Below, piece by piece: positions 10,719 through 22,700 of a stretch of DNA of 64,000 bases. The stretch spans positions 1,560,746,501 to 1,560,810,500 of the forward strand of contig CM057449.1 of NCBI GenBank assembly GCA_016271365.2. The letters run 5' to 3'. Numbering within the stretch: position 1 is the stretch's first letter; each line of letters starts with the position of its first letter. This DNA comes from Neoceratodus forsteri. Lineage: Eukaryota; Chordata; Ceratodontiformes; Ceratodontidae. A program made the translations under genes and the position numbers. A model generated the notes under the pieces. The model ran no database searches and had not been told where the DNA came from. It saw nothing but the letters and a program-made list of their open reading frames with translations.

Positions 10719-10806
10719 CCAAGTGCCTGATACTGTTACTACTGTAACCACAGTCTCTCTCTGCGGTATACCGTATATTGTAATATACTGCCCTGTTTTT
10801 ATTGTT
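10719..10806 (-). repeat. Array unit in reversed orientation (polarity switch)
   Basis: From about 10719 the unit reads as its reverse complement: caagtgcctgatactgt, then tatattgtaatatactg, then ccctgttttt. The junction pairs acaggacagtatattaca (about 10694-10712) with its complement about 60-70 bases downstream, giving a hairpin. All later array pieces (12337-12805, 15435-15535) keep this reversed orientation. Confidence 0.8.
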
Positions 10807-12336
10807 GTTTTATTTTTAATATTCTTTATTTTTTATTATTTTTTTATATAGTTTTATACATATATGACAGCAAGAGTACATCTATACAGTAGTGCTCTTT
10901 TGTCTTACAATACATAGAATATTCTTCCGGTTGGCAATTCATGTTTCTACAACATCATTCTGTTATATATCAAATGACACTAGATCAAAATTCATATCCT
11001 ACAAAAACTGGTCGCTTTCAAATAGCTCTTTCAGGGAACAAATGTTTCATCCAGAGGTGAGATATAGTAAACCCATGGCCTCCACTGGAGCTCAAATTGT
11101 GACCTCCTTCCAACTCTAGAAGCTACTATTCTCTCTAGATAGTATATCTCGGTCATCAGTGAATGCCAATCAGAGAGGGTGGGTACTTTAGCCGTTCGCC
11201 ATAGGCGAGTTATAACCTTTTTAGCTGCTGCCCGGTACAGGTATAACTTATTTCTACTTGGTGGAACTTTTCCGTCTTCCCCAATATAAAGCAGAATCAT
11301 CTGATTGGATAATTTTAATTTCTGGTCCCACAATATTTTGTATGCTCTTTTCTGTATCTAACCAGTATTAGGTAACTTTCGGACAAGCACAAAAAATGTT
11401 ATATTTCCCATTTTTTCTCCACTTTCTCTCCAACAAAGGCCATGCCCCATAGATGCAACAAATTTAGCAATTTTGTCAGGGGTATAAAAATATCTACTAC
11501 GACATTTCCATATGTATTCTGACCAGTATGATGACTGTGATACTCTAATTGAGTGAGGAATAGGTTCCAACCATTTCTCATAAGATATCTGAGTCCCTAA
11601 TTCTCTATTCCATCTCCCTAAGATATCCTCAGTGGATTCCTTCCAAAAATCTCTTATTGCTTTATATATTTGTCCGCTTAAATGAATTTGTTCCCTGCCT
11701 TCTATAGCGTCCCTAAAAAGGGACATCAACATAGGTATGAGAGAGTATTTAATGCTAATTCTTTCTGCATAAATGTCTGAATCTGTAAATATCTATAATG
11801 ATGTGTATGGGGGAATTGATATTTTGCCTTTAGTGTGGCAAAAGGCAGTACTCCATTCACATTCAGGTATTGATATAACAAAAGCAGACCTTTTTTCTTT
11901 CTTGATGGACCCGAACAGCACCCATCTCCAAAGATACACTTTCTGTACCTATTAGTTTAAAATAACCGAAAACTTCAGTTAATGTAGTAGACGCCCTTAT
12001 CTCATACCAAGCCTTTAACGTATAACGGGTTCCAGATGTAAAGTTTTGTAACTGTGGATAAGAATTTTGGGGGGCAAATATAATAGGGATAATGTTTACT
12101 AGATCATTTAAAGTCGTCACTGTTTAACATGTTACTGCGTTATGGTAATCTCTGAGGTTTGGAAGATTACAACCCCCCTTTGCCATTGGTAACTGTAACA
12201 GAGACCATCTGACCCTTGGCTGTTGCCCAGCCTATACAAATTTTGAGAAAATTCTAGCCCAGGATGCAAAGTAGAATTGTGATGGAATAATCGGTAAAGT
12301 CTGGAAATAATATAATATCTTAGGAAATAAGGTCAT
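10807..12336 (-). mobile_element. 5'-truncated L1-like LINE, ORF2 C-terminus and 3' end
   Basis: Bounded by an exact 15 bp duplication, cctgtttttattgtt (10792-10806 and 12337-12351), inside a reversed array unit. On the minus strand the frames at 11863-12120, 11358-11732 and 11031-11333 resemble the C-terminal part of L1 ORF2. AAAKKVITRLWRTAKVPTL followed by WHSLMTEIYYLERIVA matches the AxxxIaxxWKsxxxPsxxeW...xEixxmEk pattern of that region. The left end is A-rich when read on the minus strand. Length about 1.5 kb, typical of 5' truncation during target-primed reverse transcription. Frames are interrupted. Confidence 0.75.
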
Positions 12337-12805
12337 CCTGTTTTTATTGTTTTGATGTTATGTAAGCCTACCAGGAGCCTGATACTGTCCCTACTGTAAA
12401 CATTCCCTCTGTTGTATGTGTTGTAATATATTGTCCTGTTTTAAATGTTGCATCGCTACTACTTTAGACTATCAAGTACCTGATATTGTGACTGCTGTAA
12501 ACAGTGTCCCTGCAATATATATTGTAATATATTGTACTCTTGAATGTTGTATTGCTGCTACCAAGTACCTGATATTGTGGCTCCTGTATACAGTCCCTCT
12601 ACTGTATATATTGTAATAGTTTGTCCTGTTTTAAACTTGCCAGTGCTGGAACTTAGCCTACCAAGTGCCTGATATTGTGACTACTGTAAAAACAGTCTCC
12701 CTGCTGTTCGTATTGTAATATTTTGTCCTGATAGCTGCCATAGCCTACCAGGTTCCTGATGCTCTAGCTACAGTGAACAGCCCCTCTGCTGTATATATGT
12801 ATGTA
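12337..12805 (-). repeat. Tandem array, about four to five reversed units
   Basis: Repeated words in reversed orientation: gtgcctgatattgtgac, actgtaaacagt and gtaatatattgtcctgtttt, with a spacing of about 90-105 bp. The CR1 element begins at about 12806. Confidence 0.8.
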
Positions 12806-14335
12806 TGCAGCCCTGAAAATAGACAAGGCTCCAGGGCTGGATGGGATACATCAGAATGTGCTCAGGGAATTGGCATTGAAACTGGCTGAACCCCTGGCAA
12901 GGCTATTCAATAGCTCACCACAGTCCATGGTGGTTCCAAGAGACTGGAGGACAGCGGACATGTCGCTTTACAAGGGAGGGGACAGGAAGGAACTTGGAAA
13001 TTTCTAGTCAAAGAGGACCTAGTGGGCTACTGGGAGAGAAATGGGCTCCAGGACAGTAAGCAGCATGGGTTCATAGCAAGGAGATCTTGTCCAACTAACC
13101 TGATAGCATTCCTTGACTTGGTAACTAGGGTGTGGATAAGGAACAACCAGTAGATTTACTGTACTTCAACTTCAATAAGGCATTTGACTTGATGTTACAT
13201 AGAAGGCTGGTGAAGAAATTAGAGGATCTGGAAGTACCAAAGGACCTAGTTAAATGGGTGGAAAGTTGGTTGGTGGTAAACTGGGTCAAATCTTGAGAAA
13301 GGGAGGCTACGAGTGGAAAACAACGGGGTAAGTCCTGGGACCCGTCCTTTTCAGTATGTTCATCAGCAACATAGAAGGGCTACAGGGCAAGATATGTCTT
13401 TTTTGCACTTGACACTAAGGTCTGTGGCAGGGTAGACAGTGCGTAGGGGATTAGGGAATTGCTGAAGGACCTGCAGTGGTTAGAGAGGTGGTCCAAGGCC
13501 TGGTTGTTGTAATTCGATGCCAGAAAGAACAAGGTGATGCACATAGGGAACAAGAATCCCGGGAAAGAATACTGGATGGGAGGGGTTAAGCTGGGCACTA
13601 CTTCAGAGGAAAGGGACCTGGGGGGTCGTCATAAGAGACTCACTAAAACAAACTAAGGTAACAAAACCAACAGCAAGGCAACCAGAATGTTGGAGTGTAT
13701 TGCTAGGAATTTTGATAACAGGAGGAAAGAGGTACAATGCTACCCCTTTCTATAGATCAGTGGTTAGACCCATCTGGAATATTGTGCCCTGTTCTGGAGT
13801 CTTCACTTGAGAAAAGCCAGAGAAAGACTGGAGACAATGCCGTGCAGAATGATTCAGGGCCAACAGGGCAGATCATATGAGATTTGGCTCAGGGCACTGA
13901 ACGTATATTCGCTGGAGGCCAAAAGGGAGAGGGGCGCCATGATAAAATCCTTCAAGTTTCTGAAAGGAATAAACAAGGTAAAGAGTGAGGAACTATTTTG
14001 CAGGAAAGGTGGGTCGAAAACAAGGGAACATGAATGTAAGCAGGTGGGGGAGGTTTAGAAGGGTGCAGAAAGTTACTTTGCAGTGAGAGTGGTTGAGCTG
14101 TGGAACAGCCTACCGACAGAGGTGGTGGGTGCAAAACCATTAATGGGTTCAGTCTCAGCTGGGACAGAGAAAAGGGCTTTATAGTTACTTGGGGAAGCAG
14201 CAAGGCAGGGTGCGAAGAGGGGTGGTAGGCGAGGGCGAAAACCCTGTCTAGACAATAGGTCAAGGGGCAGAGTTGGCTAAAATTGGGCAGACTGGATCGC
14301 CTGACGGCCTTTTTCTGCTGACATTGTTTCTATAT
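12806..14335 (+). mobile_element. CR1 LINE copy A, 5'-truncated, RT to 3' end
   Basis: Starts inside the RT gene: LKIDKAPGLDGIHQNVLREL and LAEPLARLFN are CR1 RT block 1. An NKAFD-like block A lies near 13173-13188. GKICLFALDTKVCGRVDS corresponds to the FADDT box but has lost the second aspartate. The C-terminal region continues through RLETMPCRMIQGQ, LNVYSLEAKRERGAMI and FKFLKGINKV, matching the CR1 LxLYSLExRRxRGDxIxxFKxLKG pattern. It ends with a CR1-like tail (ggcctttttctgctgacatt). Frames are broken many times. Confidence 0.8.
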
Positions 14336-15434
14336 ACTGTAATTTATACAGTAGTCATGGACATTCTGTAAATGGGAGTGTGATAAATCCCGTTTATCTG
14401 AGTTACTGTAGATAAATGTAGAATTTTACATTTATGTACACAGTTATATCACCATCCATTTATGCACGCAGTTTCTATGTCATCACCTGCCCCTCCCCAA
14501 TGGCACTACTTCTTAGTTTCATTTGTACAGTACTCTGAACAGTACACAAGGATCCTCTACCGCTCCAGCACCATAACTGAAATACGGTCCTCTACAGCTC
14601 CAGCACCCCAACTGAAATACAGAACTCCAAACAATAGCTAAGCTCTTTTTCTTTTGTTCTGTTTATGGTGCAGGTTTGGTTTTTGTCAATTCAGCCAGAA
14701 CATACAGTTCCCATCGCCCACTGGTAACCCTTGCCAGCTCCCCCCCATGCCCGCTCGCCACCCACTCATCTTAAATAAAATAAATATTGGCTCCAATACC
14801 TACTAATCCTCTGTCTCTCAGGATCATGAAATAAAATCGGTACCTCTTTCTGTATTTCTAAACGCACTAACTTCCAGGTGCTGATAGCACTCGCTGACAC
14901 TAACGCTGCTTGTGCACTCGCATGTTTGTGGCTCTTTGCAAATCTCTCAGCATTCTAGCAGAAACTTTTTTAAAATAAAAAAGCTTCAGTTAGGAGAGGT
15001 CACCTGCTACATAACCGGACCTCACTCCTGCAGTCTCATCAACAGCTTCCAACCCTCACTAAACCCCAGCACCATATTGAAGGACTTTTTTTTAATAACT
15101 TACTGCAGCCAATGAGTACTGGCACAGATATGTCTGGCGCATCCATGGCAGCACCCATGGCAACGGGGATGTACATGCATTTCTTGACAAAATAATTCCA
15201 GGAACTATTCAGAATTAAAAAAAAATAAAAAATTAAAATAAACAAACTGTCACACAAGCTGCTAACCTACTGCTTAAATGTAATACACAGAGGGGAACCA
15301 GTGTGCTACTGATTTATCTATACTCTTGCTGTTTAATCGCGGCCATCTCACTCGTGGCTTACATCACTTGTGAGGTTACCAGAGGTCAAACAGCACTTGT
15401 ATAGATAACTCGAGCATCACACAGCTCCCCGACC
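14336..15434. other. Unassigned non-coding stretch
   Basis: No convincing gene or known repeat. It contains two adjacent copies of an approximately 35 bp motif (ctctaccgctccagcacc and ctctacagctccagcaccc) at about 14550-14625 and an A-rich stretch at about 15215-15242. Array sequence returns at about 15435. Confidence 0.4.
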
Positions 15435-15535
15435 TCCATTCCCCTCATATATTGTCCTGTTTTGAATGTTGTATCGCTGCCATGAGCCTGGTACTGTCCC
15501 TACTGTATACAGCCTTCCTGCTGAATATTCAGTAG
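15435..15535 (-). repeat. Last recognised array unit, reversed orientation
   Basis: The words atattgtcctgttttgaatg, tgttgtatcgctgcca and ctggtactgtccctactgta identify one reversed unit. This is the right-most trace of the array seen in the window. Confidence 0.7.
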
Positions 15536-15914
15536 TAGGATTTGATACTTACTCATGAGTGTTACATTAGAGAGGAGTGTTATATCAAACAATAGAAGAT
15601 TTAACTATTACAAATGTTTAGCCAGAAAGAGCCTGTAAGCACCACTGAGCCTATTGGCAAAGTTCTGATAATAATATCCAATCTGAAGTGAAGGGCCAAG
15701 TGGACCATAGGAGTCAAAGTCCAACATTAAGAATAACATACAGATATTTCTCAGGTATTGAAAATCTACTTACTTTAGTTTTTATGTTTACCCCAATCTG
15801 GAAATTCTAAACTACACAGACAATAGAGAAAAAAAAAAAGAAGCAACCTAGATTTGGGCAGTTGCAGCATAGTCATACGAAACCTTTAACTGTGCATTTT
15901 CAGTAAACAGGAAG
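15536..15914. other. Unassigned non-coding stretch
   Basis: AT-rich DNA with an A-run at about 15828-15840. Nothing recognised. Confidence 0.35.
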
Positions 15915-16235
15915 CTGGAGGGGGTAAGATTCAGGGAGAAAGGAGGAGGAGGAGGTGTTACTTCACTGATAGGGTGGTGGAGCCATGGAATGTGCTGCCT
16001 AGGGGGCTGGTGGAGGCAGAGACAGTGGAGGGATTCAAGATGGGGTGGGACAGGTACAGGGGAAGGGTTCTGGAAGCAAAATCCGATGCAGCAAGAATAT
16101 CCAGAACTGGGAAGGGAGAAGCCAGAGAAGGTGAGGGGGGCAGCAAGGTCAGCTCCCAGGGTGGAGGCTGACCAAATGAGCACACACGAAAGACCGTTAG
16201 GCCTATTCTGCTGGTATTTTAGTATGTTAGTAAAA
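15915..16235 (+). mobile_element. CR1 3'-end fragment, copy B
   Basis: Contains the CR1 C-terminal signature tagggtggtggagccatgga (a decayed ERVVDxWN segment), then gtggaggcagagacagtgga and gattcaagatggggtgg (FKxGWDR), and a CR1-like terminal segment near 16190-16235. A 5'-truncated fossil of about 320 bp. Confidence 0.65.
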
Positions 16236-16799
16236 AGCTGACTGTCTGGCCTCCAAGGATGCGATGTACAACATGCTCCTCCCCATTTTTTCTTTCCCTG
16301 GAGGAAGGGAGTTAGTGCCTTGGGGCAGCGGCCATTTTTATATCATGACTTGGCCCCAACAGTATAACCAACGTTTTAAAGACTCATCATAGCCCCTTGC
16401 CAAGGCACAATATCATTGCCTGCAAAACCTAATACCCAGGCTTCCCATAAGTCACCAATATCATGAAAACAGGCCAACTACACAGAATGTATAATAATAC
16501 TTAAGTGTTCTCATCGTTATTTGAGTTACAAGCTGCCTCCCTTTCCCCGAACATGGCACAGATCTTTTCCATAAGCTTGATAACTTTGTTCAGGTCATGG
16601 CTCAGACTATGATGCAAGGGCTCATCTGGAAAAAAAAAAATAAGGAAAAGCCCAGGGCTAACAAACTCATATCAGTATTCCAACTAAATTTTGTACACTG
16701 GCTTTGTGTTTGCATTTACAGTTACTTGAAATGACCAGAATACACCATTTAATTAGAAGATAGATGATATATGCAAATATTTTCAGTGTTGGGAGGGTG
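16236..16799. other. Unassigned non-coding stretch
   Basis: No long frames and no recognised repeat. An A-run at about 16628-16640 is present. Confidence 0.35.
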
Positions 16800-17640
16800 G
16801 GTACGTACTCAACTGAGAGGGGGGCCCAGCTGGAAATTTCCAGGTATCCAGGTGGGCCAGTCCAGCTCTGGTCAGGTCACTTAAAATATAAGCTTTGTTC
16901 ACATAGGAGATGCAAAGCTTTGCCATTATTTGTAAGGAGTATATCACCCCATCTTATGGAGTTCTGCTGTCATGGTAGCAAATGCCTTCCTCCTCTTCCG
17001 TGTTACAAAACTAAGATCTGGAAAGAAGTGTACCTTGTCACCTGCCATAGTCTGGGTCTGTCCCACCGTCCTCGCTGCTGCCTAAATCCTGTCCCTTTCA
17101 AGTGAGCTGAAAGTAACAACTAACAAAGTACGGAGTCCCAAGGCAGGTTCCTGATATCTTAGGGGAGTAATCTGACAAGGCCTCAAAATCTGGGATGGTT
17201 CCACTAAATGCAGGATCTCCGTGAGTAGGGAGATAACATACTGCACTGGTTTGGACCCTTTGCTGTCTTCCAGAAGCCCCAGGATCTGGACATTCATGGC
17301 TCTAGAAAGATTTTTTTAGGTGCTCGAATTGAAGTCTCAGTTGGTTGTTCTTATGAGCCATGTCTGACCTGGCTTCCAGAGTTTTCCCCAATGATGCTAT
17401 GGCATCCTTCATCGCCAGATCTTGTAGGTCCATATAATTCTTCAGGGAAGATACTCTGGTATTGAAAGAGTCCACTTTTTGCTGTAAACACTGCGTCCTA
17501 AGGACAAGAAGTTTGATCAGATTTAAAACCATCTGCAAAGTCTGTTCCCCCAACTCTAAGGCAGCAACTTGTACTGCAGCTCCTTTCACAGCCGGGCCTC
17601 CTTTAACTGGCATTGCTCAATGCCACCACTTTTGATCAAA
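16800..17640 (-). pseudogene. L1/Tx1-like ORF1 protein remnant, copy 2
   Basis: Reading right to left, the frame at 17302-17613 (about 103 codons) is a coiled-coil-like region (LQQKVDSFNTRVSSLKNY and NNQLRLQFEHLKKSF). The frame at 17082-17297 continues with MNVQILGLLEDSKGSKPVQY and VISLLTEIL, matching the NxRIxGxPExxEGxxPxxFxxxLL entry into the ORF1p RNA-binding domain. The segment further left reads PDLSFVTRKRRKAFATM in another frame, parallel to PDLSFATRQRRKAF in the element at 1-930. The parts are separated by frameshifts. Same family as the first L1-like element, opposite strand. Confidence 0.65.
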
Positions 17641-18454
17641 CCATGCTCTGTAATAATAAGATCTGTCAGTCCCAAATTCAGTTTACAGAAAACAGTAGCA
17701 AGACACCATTGATCTTTCGTGCTGAAATTGCTAAAAGTCCAGGTTTTTGTTAAAAATTAGTGAATTTTCCAGCCGGGGCCTAGTAGTTCCTGAGAAGTAT
17801 GACTGGCCTTGGTGGTTGCCAGATCCATGTCCTTGCACGACCGTTTTTTAAAACTGCTTTTACTTTTTTAAATTTTACAAGCACATGCTCAAATTACTGG
17901 TACTTTTTTTGGTGCTGCCTTTTCTATGTAAATTATAATTTATAGATTTACTGATTTAGTTAGTTGCATATTAATTTTCTGTGAATCTTCTCAACCGAGT
18001 ATCTGTTTGAATGCAAATGTATGAAAAATGTAAACTGTGAATGAGAAAAACAGCTTGTATAACTTGTTTTGTAATTAATGATTCAATTCAATAAAATATA
18101 GCTGACACTAGCAATTTTTTTTAAACTGTTCCGTTAAGACTCCATGGTTCATTTCAGATAGTTGCCTATGTGTGACACTGACTCACTGGGAATAAAGGTA
18201 CGGGTTAAATGGAAAAAAAAAATTGAATCATGTTGTTCAACCAAGCCCAGATTATTTAAGTTGCAGTATAAAACTGTTAAAAGAGAGTGCCAGTCATTCC
18301 CCAAGGGAACAGAAAAGGGGTCAACATTGAAAACTGTGACACTTGTCACAATCGCCCAATCCAAAATGAACACTGAGATTCTTTTTTGACTGTGCAACCA
18401 GGTTCATGCTGTGGATGTTGCTAGCACACGTTTCTGATGGTTAACAGGATGTCA
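17641..18454. other. AT-rich non-coding stretch, possible LINE leader or tail
   Basis: No gene recognised. An AATAAA motif lies near 18090. The left part could be the leader of the minus-strand L1-like ORF1 copy, but nothing proves it. Confidence 0.35.
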
Positions 18455-18925
18455 GCAGTTCAGAGGAGGGGGCTGCAAGCTACGAGGAGAGACTGAGGGA
18501 TCTCCACTTGTACACTGTGGAGGAGAGGAGAGTGAGAGGTGACATGATGGGGACCTTCAAGTACCTTACAGGGGTGAACAGGGTGCAGGAGCGGGAGCCT
18601 TTTTCAAGAGAGGATGAGCCTCAGGACTAGGAGGCATGTAGTGAAGCAGGAAGGGGCGAACACAAAAAGGATCTGAGGAAGTGTTCACTGAAAGGGTAGT
18701 AGATGAATGGAACCAGCTGCAACCGAAGTGGTGGAAGTTAAAATGGTGGAAGGCTTCAAACATGCAAGGGATAGACACAGGGGAATAATAGAATAGCGAC
18801 AAGGATGGTAGAGGGTAGCCAGAGTCTGGTTAGGGTCTACTGAAGTAGAATAATCAGGGAACACTTGGGCACATTGGGTGGGCCAAGCGGTCCTTTTCTG
18901 GCAACAGTTTCTATGTTTCTAACAG
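18455..18925 (+). mobile_element. CR1 3'-end fragment, copy C
   Basis: Shows the conserved CR1 C-terminal coding words cacttgtacactgtggagga (LYTVEE, usually LYSLEE), gacatgatggggaccttcaa (DMMGTFK) and a decayed ERVVDxW region near 18690. It ends with gggccaagcggtccttttct and a ttctatgtttct-like terminal repeat, the shared tail of the CR1 family in this window. Confidence 0.75.
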
Positions 18926-19663
18926 CACAGTACCACAACAAGATGCTTAATTTTTTTAATGGGGGGCATAAGAAGAAGGCAGAAACCTTTAAAAACTTTA
19001 AAACCTCATATCTTAGTTCATCAGTGAAATAAAATGAAAAGAAAAAACGAGTATGTTAAATTATTTCAAAAAACTTTCTGAAGACTTATTTTGCCAACTA
19101 AAAGTGCTGCGTGGAGAATACTGAGAATGATGCCCATTTTAAACTGAATCCTAAAGGGGACACAGAGCCAGTGCAGGTCACAGAGAAATGTGGCTCATGT
19201 GGTCACATATTGGTGTGGGTAAGGGGGCAGGCAGTGGCATTTTGTAGATGGTGGAATCTTGGTAGCTGAGACTTAAGAAGGCGAAAGAGTATGGGGTTAC
19301 AGTAGCTGGGATGAGAGGAGATGAAGTCATGAATACAGATTTCTGCAGACGAGTAATCCTGGAAGTGGCTTGCAAACAAACTGTAATGTCATAGAATTCA
19401 TAGGACACTTTCAAGCTGGTAAGGAAAATTTGCACATATTGGCATATTTGGGAGCTCTGTACAACTTGATGATCTAACCATAAAGTTGCCGAGTACTTTG
19501 TATGGTATTAACAATGTCAATTCGCTTTCAGGTCACGCCACTAGTATACATTTGGAAGCAGAGGAAATTAGGAAGCAGTGTACTGCCTTCCTGCAGTATG
19601 TAAAAGTTTTTGTTTACAGGTAGGCCAACCTTACAGATTTTGTCATGTTTATTCGCTAATGGA
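18926..19663. other. Unassigned non-coding stretch
   Basis: Contains a segment at about 19140-19440 with low-complexity purine-rich wording (ggaatcttggtagctgagac, agaggagatgaagtcatg) that may be a LINE 3' relic. I could not assign it. Confidence 0.3.
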
Positions 19664-19725
19664 AAATATGGCAGACTAGATGGGCATAGAGGTCCTTTTC
19701 TGCCCACAAATTCTATGTTTCTGTT
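19664..19725 (+). mobile_element. CR1 3' tail scrap, copy D
   Basis: Only the terminal segment: gcagactagatgggcataga, ggtccttttctgcc and ttctatgtttctg. This is the extreme 3' end of a CR1 element, about 60 bp. Confidence 0.65.
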
Positions 19726-20040
19726 TAACAGTTCTTTATTGGCAAAAGAAACATTCTCAATCCCATTAGGTTTTATTTATCTCATTCTGTACCCGTGCCT
19801 TCTCCAATTCTGCACATATCTTTAGACATTTAAGGTATATCAAGGTATTTCTCCAAGGAGCAAAGTGAATTACCCTTGGAATGATAAATACTACCCACAG
19901 GCTGCATTCATTGTTAAATGCATCGTTCTAGGGGCGTGGATATGTTGTTCAATCCACACTGTCTGGCAGGTTCCTTGCCACTTTAATTCTTGCTGGAAGT
20001 TCTTCAAGCTGGCTCCTTCCACCCACCTGGGTGGTAAAAC
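19726..20040. other. Stretch before DIRS copy 1, possibly its leader
   Basis: No recognised repeat in the first 200 bases. The last 100 bases may be the leader of DIRS copy 1, but an inverted terminal repeat could not be matched because the element's right end is missing. Confidence 0.3.
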
Positions 20041-20202
20041 CCTCGGCTCTGCCCCATGACTCCAGATTTTCCTTACCGCTTGGAAGCTCAGGTTCCCTCC
20101 TTAGCGCTCTGCGTTTTAGGCCTGGATCCCAATCCTTTGGCATTTCTGAAAATTATTTTAAAGTTCACTCGACTTACGTCTTCATCCTCCCTTGCGGCTG
20201 TG

Positions 20203-20409
20203 ATGGATAAATCCACTCCCGGCTTCCGTTGGTGCCCTTGCGGGCAGAAAATGTCCCGGACCGACCCGCACTCTACGTGCATCTACTGCTTGTGTCTTGC
20301 ATACGATCCGCAGGCATGCGATATCTGCAAATCCTTCACGACTTCAGTTGTGGAAGACCGCGCTGCCTGGCTACAACTGGGGCGCCCTGAAAAATGGAAA
20401 ACGGGCTAG
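20203..20409 (+). pseudogene. DIRS ORF1 cysteine/histidine-rich N-terminal region
   Basis: Begins at a Met (20203) and shows a Cys/His array: CPCGQKMSRTDPHSTCIYC, then CLAYDPQACDIC. DIRS ORF1 proteins in vertebrates begin with this CxxC...DxHxxCxxCL...HxxxCxxC pattern, thought to bind nucleic acid in the particle. DIRS copy 3 carries the same block at 49330-49490. The frame stops at 20409, just before a short CR1-like scrap (gcagactaaagggaccatgc, 20415-20453). Confidence 0.65.
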
Positions 20410-20697
20410 GCATATGGGCAGACTAAAGGGACCATGCGGTCCCCTTCTGCCATCACTTTCCTGAGTATTCATAAGTCCATGTTCCCAATAAACCTTATGT
20501 CTGCTGTCACCTCCTTGTGCCCCATCAGAGTCTGCCCAAGCCCTCAGTTTCGGTAGACTAGGGTCACTTCTCTGAGCACCTGCAAACCCCTCACACATTC
20601 CCAAGGCATGGGACAGGTCCCCTTCAGTCGCTAAACTAGGGTATCTAGTACTAGCGTCAGGGCACTCAGTATCACCGTAAATCCTAACCCTCGGACA
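20410..20697. other. Interruption in the DIRS copy 1 gag region
   Basis: The sequence between the Cys/His block and the Pro/Ser-rich gag part is not like other DIRS gag sequence here. Its first 45 bases resemble a CR1 tail; the rest is unassigned. Probably an insertion. Confidence 0.35.
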
Positions 20698-22700
20698 ATG
20701 GGTCACCCCTCCCTCCTTCCTCTGAGCAACCGGCAGGCTTCCGTGAAGGCTGCTTCTACCATGCGACCTTCGGGTCAGATTGGGTCCGTTAAGTTAGACA
20801 CTCACCCAGACAAGGCTGCTAAGCTGCTTGCCCCTTCGGGGGAGTGCCCAGCCAAGACTACGCCCGACAAGTCTGCATCTCCTGCGTGGTCTTCCTCAGG
20901 CAGGGAGTCCGATAAGTTGGACGTTGGCTTCTCCAACACCCACCTGGATTCGGCCGATAAGTTGGACGCCGGTTCCACTGATGCCCGCTCGACCAAGAAT
21001 CCTGCACCGGATCCTACAGAATAGTCCGAAGTCCCAGGCTCTCCGCAACGTGCTAAGTTGCCTTCTGAGGACCCCGTGTCTCCTCAGCTGACCCCCGGGG
21101 ATTATAATCCTTCTTCCCCGGTCGTCACGGGGGATACTGAGATGCTGCCGTCAGGGAACCCTCCTTTTGGACCTGATACCCTGATGCCGGACCCTCAGAC
21201 GCCGGTCCCAAAGCCGGCATACCGACGCCATTTGACGTCCCTTAACCGTCAGGTCCTTCGGACCCTGTCGAAGGCGTACCCACGCCGGGCCTGACGCCCA
21301 CTGGGCCAGCATTACCACCGCCTGGCCCACCAGCTGGGCCTCTGCCAGGCCCCTCTGCTCCGTCAGAGCCCCTGGCACCCGGGTATCCGACATTGCAATA
21401 TCCGGTGCCACAATACCTGACTCCGCAGTATCCGGCGCCTCAGTACCAGACGCTGGCTACCTGCCATCAGGTTACGGATACTCCTTTTACGGATATCCTC
21501 AATATCCGTATCTCTCTCCTCCTCCAACTTTGCCACCCACTCCCCAGCTGCCAGCGGATCTGAAAGCGACACTGGCCTCCTGGTGGGCTGAGGCCAAGAC
21601 TCAGCTCACTCATGAGCTAGAGAGTCGACTACTGACGCCGGACCCTGTACAGGATCCCCTACATCGGAGACGGGAGACTCCCTTCCCCCTTCCCGACACC
21701 AGATGATAGCCCTTTTTAGTGACTGAGGAGAGGAGGATACGCGCCCCAGGGAACTTCCCAAAGGGGCTGTTCCTCCCCCTCGTAGGGAGGAGTCTTTCTC
21801 CTCTTCATCAGATATGTCTGACTCTGACTCCAAGTCGGGACGCTCTGATCCCGAAGACGAGCCACATACTCTGGTTCGCCCCATGCCGAGGACTCCTCCG
21901 AAGTCTCCTCTGGAGGATCCCTCCTTTCTGGAGTTATTGAGGAAAATCCAGGAAGTCCATCAGTGGCAATCACTGGAGCCAGACCCACAGCGTAAGAAAC
22001 TCGCTGCTCATCAGCCCGAGACTGCTCGTATGCTGATTTCACCCTGGATAGAGCCTCATGTGGATCTTGTTTCCACCATTTGGAAACAACTTCCTGCGTT
22101 AGCCCTCCTTCCGAGGAAGGCGGACAGGCTATATCAGGCTCCTGAGGGTGTAGATTTCCTTAACCTCCACCCCAAGGTGGACTCGGTCATCATCAGCGCT
22201 GCTCACGGCCACTTCGCAAATCCCAAATATCTCAGCTTGACTCCACCTGATAAGGAATCCCGGCTTCTGGACCAGTATGGGAAGATCTATTCCTCTTCTA
22301 CCCTGGGTATTAGGGCCCTGAACTATGTGGCACATATGGCGGATTTCCAGAAGATCATCCTTAGTCAGGTGGAATCTAAATTGGACTCCCTTCCTCTCAG
22401 ACTTGGCAGGAAGTGGCGGATCTTGTCTGTTCTGCTCGTTCGGTCAGTCGACACATGCTTTGTGCCACTTACGATGCAGTGGACACAGCTGGAAGGAGCT
22501 CGGCTTTTGCCATAGGCCTACGGCGTCATGCCTGGCTCCGCGTGTCAGGTTTGGTTCCTGAAGTGCAATCCACTATCCAGTATGCTCCCTTCAGGGGTTC
22601 AGTGCTGTTCGGGGGTGATGTCAAAGACATCATTACCGAACTGCAAGAGAAAGGCACTGCACTCAAGTCTACGTACAGGCCCCCTCAAGGGCAGTGGCAT
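20698..22700 (+). pseudogene. DIRS copy 1 gag-like ORF1, middle and C-terminal part
   Basis: A Pro/Ser-rich section (20698-21300, repeating DKLDxG-like words) and a further proline/tyrosine-rich section lead into the conserved capsid-like part at 21814-22515. There the words SFLELLRKIQEV, LLPRKADRLYQAPEGV, HPKVDSVIISAAHG and GIRALNYVAHM align with the equivalent parts of DIRS copy 2 (PRKADKLYQAPQ, at about 47760) and copy 3 (LKKSDHLYGAPRD, about 50965). The shared K(A/S)DxLYxAP motif is the best hallmark. The frame shifts after about 22400. Confidence 0.7.

Noticed and set aside
20088..20706. Minus-strand frames of 64 and 111 codons in the DIRS copy 1 gag region
   Set aside because: Opposite strand to gag motifs, no recognisable protein; probably chance frames in GC-rich sequence.
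21058..21411. Proline-rich frames in DIRS copy 1 as a separate host gene
   Set aside because: They lie between the DIRS Cys/His block and the capsid-like part, where all DIRS copies here have Pro/Ser-rich sequence.
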